Part shown: positions 60,681 through 64,000 of the stretch, in pieces
Numbering within the stretch: the first letter of the stretch is position 1
How the letters are laid out: every line of letters starts with the position of its first letter
Source: Lachnospiraceae bacterium
Lineage (GTDB): Bacteria; Bacillota; Clostridia; Lachnospirales; Lachnospiraceae
DNA: 64,000 nucleotides
NCBI GenBank assembly: GCA_910574185.1
Contig: CAJSZQ010000002.1
Location: 62,001-126,000 of the forward strand
Direction: 5' to 3'
Notes under the pieces: model-generated
Told to the model about the DNA's origin: nothing
The model's database searches: none
Seen by the model: the letters and a program-made list of their open reading frames with translations, nothing else
Made by a program: the position numbers and the translations under genes

Positions 60681-63017
60681 ATGAGTGAACCAAACAGTAT
60701 GCCTATGACGGCGTTGAGAGAAATGGTAATTCTTCCGGAAATGGTGGTTCATTTTGATGTGAGCAGGGAGCGTTCAATTCGCGCAGTTGCTGCGGCGATG
60801 GAAGAGGAAGGACAGAAGATTTTTCTGACGGCTCAAAAAGATGGAGACGTTGATAAGCCTGGAAAGAAGGATTTATATGAGACCGGATGTGTGGCGTCTA
60901 TTAAGCAGGTTATCAAGCTTCCCAAGAATATTCTCCGGGTATTGGTGTGCGGTGAGTACAGAGCTGAGCTTCTGGACATAGAATCGGAGAATCCGTATCT
61001 TAAGGCGCAGGTGGCCAGACTGGATGATATAGACCGGACAGAAGAAGTGATGGGAAACAGAGAAGGTAATCCTGGAATTAAGGCCATGTTGAGAGGGCTT
61101 AAGGAGATATACAACGATTATATCGGAAGGCATCCCAAGTATCCCAGAGATATGCTGAAGCAAATCAACGATTATATGGAACTTAAGAAGTTGGTGGATA
61201 CGATTGCCGCGAATATCCCTTTGAATTATAAGGATTTGCAGGCAGTGCTGGAGGAGAGGGATATTCTGAATCGATATGATCTGCTGGCGTTTAAGATTGT
61301 CAATGAAATCCAGGTGATGGATATCAAGGATGAAATCAAGAATAAAGTAAAAGAGCGGGTGGATAAGCATCAGAGGGAATATGTCTTAAGAGAGCAGATG
61401 AAACAGATTCGGGAAGAACTTGGAGAAGAGGATGTGGTCTCTGATGCAGAGGAATTTCGCCAGATGACGGATAAACTGAAGGCTCCAAAAGAAGTGAAGG
61501 AAAAGCTGTATAAGGAAATCGGAAGATTTAAGAGCTCTATGAACAGTTCGGCGGAGAACGGCGTAATACGGACCTACATTGAAACGATGTTGGAAATGCC
61601 CTGGAACAAAGCGGTAAAGGACAGCAGGGACATTGGTTATGCGAAGGAAATTCTCGATAGAGAGCACTATGGACTGGAGAAAGTGAAAGAAAGAGTGCTG
61701 GAATTTCTGGCAGTGCGCGCATTGACAAAGAAGGGGGACAGTCCGATTTTATGTCTGGTGGGGCCTCCGGGAACCGGCAAGACTTCCATTGCTAAATCGC
61801 TGGCAAAAGCCCTTAAAAAGCCTTATGTGCGTATATCGCTGGGAGGAGTCCGGGATGAGGCAGAGATTCGCGGGCATAGGAAGACTTATGTGGGAGCTAT
61901 GCCGGGGCGTATTGCGAATGGACTCCGAAGCGCCGGCGTTAAGAATCCGCTGATGCTTCTGGATGAGATTGATAAGGTGAGCAATGATTATAAAGGAGAT
62001 ACGTTCTCAGCGCTTCTTGAGGTGTTAGACAGTGAGCAGAACGTAAAGTTCCGGGATCATTATCTGGAGGTTCCGATGGATTTGTCGGAGGTCTTGTTTG
62101 TGACGACGGCGAATACCTTACAGACGATTCCGAGACCGCTGCTTGACCGTATGGAAGTCATTGAAATCAGCAGTTATACGGAAAATGAAAAGGCGCATAT
62201 CGCCATAGAGCATCTGATTCCCAAACAGCTTGAGAAGCATGGAATCAGACCGGAGCAGCTCAGTATCAGCAAAGGCGTCGTGTGGAAAATAGCAAAGAAC
62301 TATACCAAAGAGGCGGGAGTCCGCCAGCTTGAGCGTAAGATTGGAGATATCTGCCGCAAGACTGCCAAGGAGATTCTGGAGGACGGAAAGAAAAAAGTAC
62401 GTGTGACGGAGAACAATCTGCATAAATATCTGGGGAAGGAGAAATATCTGTACCAGAAGGCGAATCAGACAGATGAGGTTGGAATTGTGCGAGGGCTTGC
62501 GTGGACCAGCGTAGGCGGCGATACTTTGCAGATTGAAGTAAATATTATGCCAGGCAAGGGAGAGATAATTCTGACAGGTCAGCTTGGCGATGTGATGAAA
62601 GAGTCTGCCAGAACAGGAGTCAGCTATATTCGTTCTGTAGGAGCGGATTATAAGGTTAAGGAAGATTTCTTTACCAGTCACGATATTCACATTCATATAC
62701 CAGAAGGAGCAGTGCCGAAAGACGGTCCCTCTGCCGGCATTACGATGGCGACCGCGATGCTTTCGGCTATTACCGGATGTAAAGTCAGGGCAGATGTGGC
62801 GATGACAGGAGAGATAACCTTAAGGGGACGGGTACTCCCAATCGGCGGATTGAAGGAGAAACTTCTGGCGGCAAAAAGCGCCGGAATTAAAACGGTTTTG
62901 ATTCCAGAAGAGAATGAGAGGGATGTGGAAGAACTCTCGGCAGAGATTACGAAAGGATTGGAGATTCTTCCGGTAAGCAGAATGGAAGAAGTGCTGAAAA
63001 CTGCATTTTGCAGTTGA
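60681..63017 (+). CDS. lon: ATP-dependent protease Lon
   Basis: 778 residues: N-terminal substrate domain (PMTALREMVILPEMVVHFDV), helical linker, Walker A GPPGTGKTS near 360, Walker B LMLLDEIDKV, and the protease domain with catalytic Ser in KDGPSAGITMATAM and Lys in GGLKEKLLAAKSAGIK. Cytoplasmic quality-control protease. Ribosome binding site CAGGAGAGGATAAATAG. It is expressed behind the 47-bp array, which separates it from clpX. Confidence 0.97.
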   Translation: MSEPNSMPMTALREMVILPEMVVHFDVSRERSIRAVAAAMEEEGQKIFLTAQKDGDVDKPGKKDLYETGCVASIKQVIKLPKNILRVLVCGEYRAELLDIESENPYLKAQVARLDDIDRTEEVMGNREGNPGIKAMLRGLKEIYNDYIGRHPKYPRDMLKQINDYMELKKLVDTIAANIPLNYKDLQAVLEERDILNRYDLLAFKIVNEIQVMDIKDEIKNKVKERVDKHQREYVLREQMKQIREELGEEDVVSDAEEFRQMTDKLKAPKEVKEKLYKEIGRFKSSMNSSAENGVIRTYIETMLEMPWNKAVKDSRDIGYAKEILDREHYGLEKVKERVLEFLAVRALTKKGDSPILCLVGPPGTGKTSIAKSLAKALKKPYVRISLGGVRDEAEIRGHRKTYVGAMPGRIANGLRSAGVKNPLMLLDEIDKVSNDYKGDTFSALLEVLDSEQNVKFRDHYLEVPMDLSEVLFVTTANTLQTIPRPLLDRMEVIEISSYTENEKAHIAIEHLIPKQLEKHGIRPEQLSISKGVVWKIAKNYTKEAGVRQLERKIGDICRKTAKEILEDGKKKVRVTENNLHKYLGKEKYLYQKANQTDEVGIVRGLAWTSVGGDTLQIEVNIMPGKGEIILTGQLGDVMKESARTGVSYIRSVGADYKVKEDFFTSHDIHIHIPEGAVPKDGPSAGITMATAMLSAITGCKVRADVAMTGEITLRGRVLPIGGLKEKLLAAKSAGIKTVLIPEENERDVEELSAEITKGLEILPVSRMEEVLKTAFCS

Positions 63018-63110
63018 GCATTCTGCGCGTTATGGCCAGATACTTATGATTCGTTGCCGGCATAGTAAGGCACGATAATCGTAACATAGTAAAGAAAGGG
63101 GAGAAGAATC

Positions 63111-63728
63111 ATGATTATCCGCAGTCTGGAGTTGGAGACTGTCTGTGGAATTACCAGCAAGCTTCCGGAGAATGTATTGCCGGAGATTGCATTTGCGGGA
63201 AAGTCTAACGTGGGGAAGTCCTCGCTGATTAACGGACTTATGAACCGCAAGTCTTTTGCAAGAATTTCAGCTACGCCGGGAAAAACTCAGACTATTAATT
63301 TTTACAATATTAATCAGGAATTGTATCTTGTAGACCTGCCTGGATATGGGTATGCGAAAGTATCGGAGCAGGAGAAGCAGAAGTGGGGGAAGATGATTGA
63401 GCGTTACCTCCACAGTTCAAAGCAGTTAAGGGCTGTATTTCTTCTGATTGATATTCGTCACGACCCGTCTGCCAATGACAGGCAGATGTATGATTGGATT
63501 CTTTCCCAGGGGTACCATCCGATTATTATTGCCACGAAGCTTGACAAGTTAAAAAGGAGTCAGGTGGCAAAGCACGTGAAGGCAATCAGGCAGGGACTTA
63601 AGCTGGATGCAGAATCAGTTCTGATTCCTTTTTCGGCAGTAACGAAGCAGGGCAGAGATGAAATCTGGGAACTTGCGGAAGAGCTCTGTGGCTTGCGAAA
63701 GGAAGAAGAAGGAAATTTGGGAAGTTGA
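63111..63728 (+). CDS. engB: Ribosome biogenesis GTPase EngB/YsxC
   Basis: 205 residues: G1 GKSNVGKSSLINGL, G2 SATPGKTQTINFYNI, G3 LVDLPGYGYAKV, G4 ATKLDKLKRSQ. Required for 50S subunit assembly. Ribosome binding site AAAGGGGAGAAGAATC. The lon-engB order is typical of Firmicutes. Confidence 0.97.
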   Translation: MIIRSLELETVCGITSKLPENVLPEIAFAGKSNVGKSSLINGLMNRKSFARISATPGKTQTINFYNINQELYLVDLPGYGYAKVSEQEKQKWGKMIERYLHSSKQLRAVFLLIDIRHDPSANDRQMYDWILSQGYHPIIIATKLDKLKRSQVAKHVKAIRQGLKLDAESVLIPFSAVTKQGRDEIWELAEELCGLRKEEEGNLGS

Positions 63729-63740
63729 GGTGTGTTGTAT

Positions 63741-64000
63741 ATGGGGGTCAGGGAAGAGCTTGGGGACCACAGGCCTTACTGGAAGGTTGCGGTGAGCCTC
63801 CTGTTCAGCCTCGGTGTAACAATTTTATTGATTTATCTCGGAGTTAAGGCAATCTTTTATTTTATGCCCTTTGTGATTGGATGGATTTTGTCAGTAATTG
63901 CAGGCCCGGTGGTAACTTTTTTGGAAAAACGGCTGCGAATTATGAAGAAGTTTGGTTCAGCCATTACTATTATTCTGGTGCTGGCAATCTGTATCGGGGG
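63741..64000 (+). CDS. Membrane protein, AI-2E/YtvI-type (5' part only)
   Basis: ATG at 63741 behind TTGAGGTGTGTTGT; the frame runs off the window after 86 codons. Hydrophobic segments VAVSLLFSLGVTILLIYLGV and AIFYFMPFVIGWILSVIAGP, then VVTFLEKRLRIMKKFGSAIT and a further segment. The membrane-helix order and the G-rich FLEKR turn resemble the AI-2E transporter family, including sporulation protein YtvI. Truncated by the window edge. Confidence 0.6.
   Translation, partial: MGVREELGDHRPYWKVAVSLLFSLGVTILLIYLGVKAIFYFMPFVIGWILSVIAGPVVTFLEKRLRIMKKFGSAITIILVLAICIG

Noticed and set aside
60342..60693. Minus-strand frames encoding repeated HGHSAGLQGIPS-type peptides
   Set aside because: These arise only because the 47-bp repeat is open in several frames; no ribosome binding site, overlaps clpX and lon ends.

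Overview
The window looks like a chromosomal segment of a gut-type Firmicute of class Clostridia, most likely a Lachnospiraceae member. This rests on gene content and style, not on a database match: moderate G+C, strong AGGAGG-type ribosome binding sites, hprK, long-form hpf, class B sortase, a DUF1846 protein, a ROK glucokinase, a programmed-frameshift prfB and the tig-clpP-clpX-lon-engB cluster. No rRNA, tRNA or CRISPR array was seen.

Layout. (1) 1-7940: a type III-D-like CRISPR-Cas effector operon on the + strand: a partial upstream gene, a small Rossmann-like accessory gene, an HD-less Cas10, Cas7, a Csx10-like Cas5 with a helical tail, a tandem Cas7-Cas7 fusion, Csx19-like, and a large TIGR03986-type RAMP. 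No cas6, cas1 or cas2 is visible. (2) 8.2-12.3 kb: holA, lepA, hemW. (3) 12.5-17.5 kb, minus strand: an ABC transporter and a DUF1846 gene. (4) 17.8-28.5 kb: ftsH, an IS1182-type insertion sequence, uvrC, hprK, a ROK kinase and a class A PBP. (5) 28.6-33.8 kb: yigZ, hpf, a PsiE-like protein, typA, ssb. (6) 33.9-45.5 kb: aspartate-family amino acid genes (dapA, dapB, hom, a probable ApgM-type homoserine kinase, lysC) interleaved with a lipoprotein, a eukaryotic-type HisA, secA and prfB. (7) 45.7-50 kb: a tyrosine recombinase between inverted 21-bp repeats, then an LCP-sortase B-surface protein operon. (8) 50-56 kb: a two-component system with a MacB/FtsX-type ABC exporter, an NTF2-like protein and a CYTH protein. 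(9) 56.2-64 kb: a DJ-1 family protein, tig, clpP, clpX, lon, engB and the start of a membrane protein.

Two non-coding stories stand out. First, 45772-46999 has the anatomy of an invertible promoter switch: inverted 21-bp sites surround their own recombinase, and a near-consensus promoter inside the segment now points away from the surface operon. Flipping the segment would aim it at that operon. Second, four intergenic regions (near 30.1, 32.7, 40.0 and 42.7 kb) carry one family of foldback elements. Their internal core is conserved, but each has its own long terminal stem of 34-59 bp; most stem mismatches become G-U pairs if the RNA is read in the core orientation. A 47-bp repeat array upstream of lon, with a relic upstream of ssb, and two other structured intergenic regions add to this. 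All assignments come from reading the sequence; no homology search was run.
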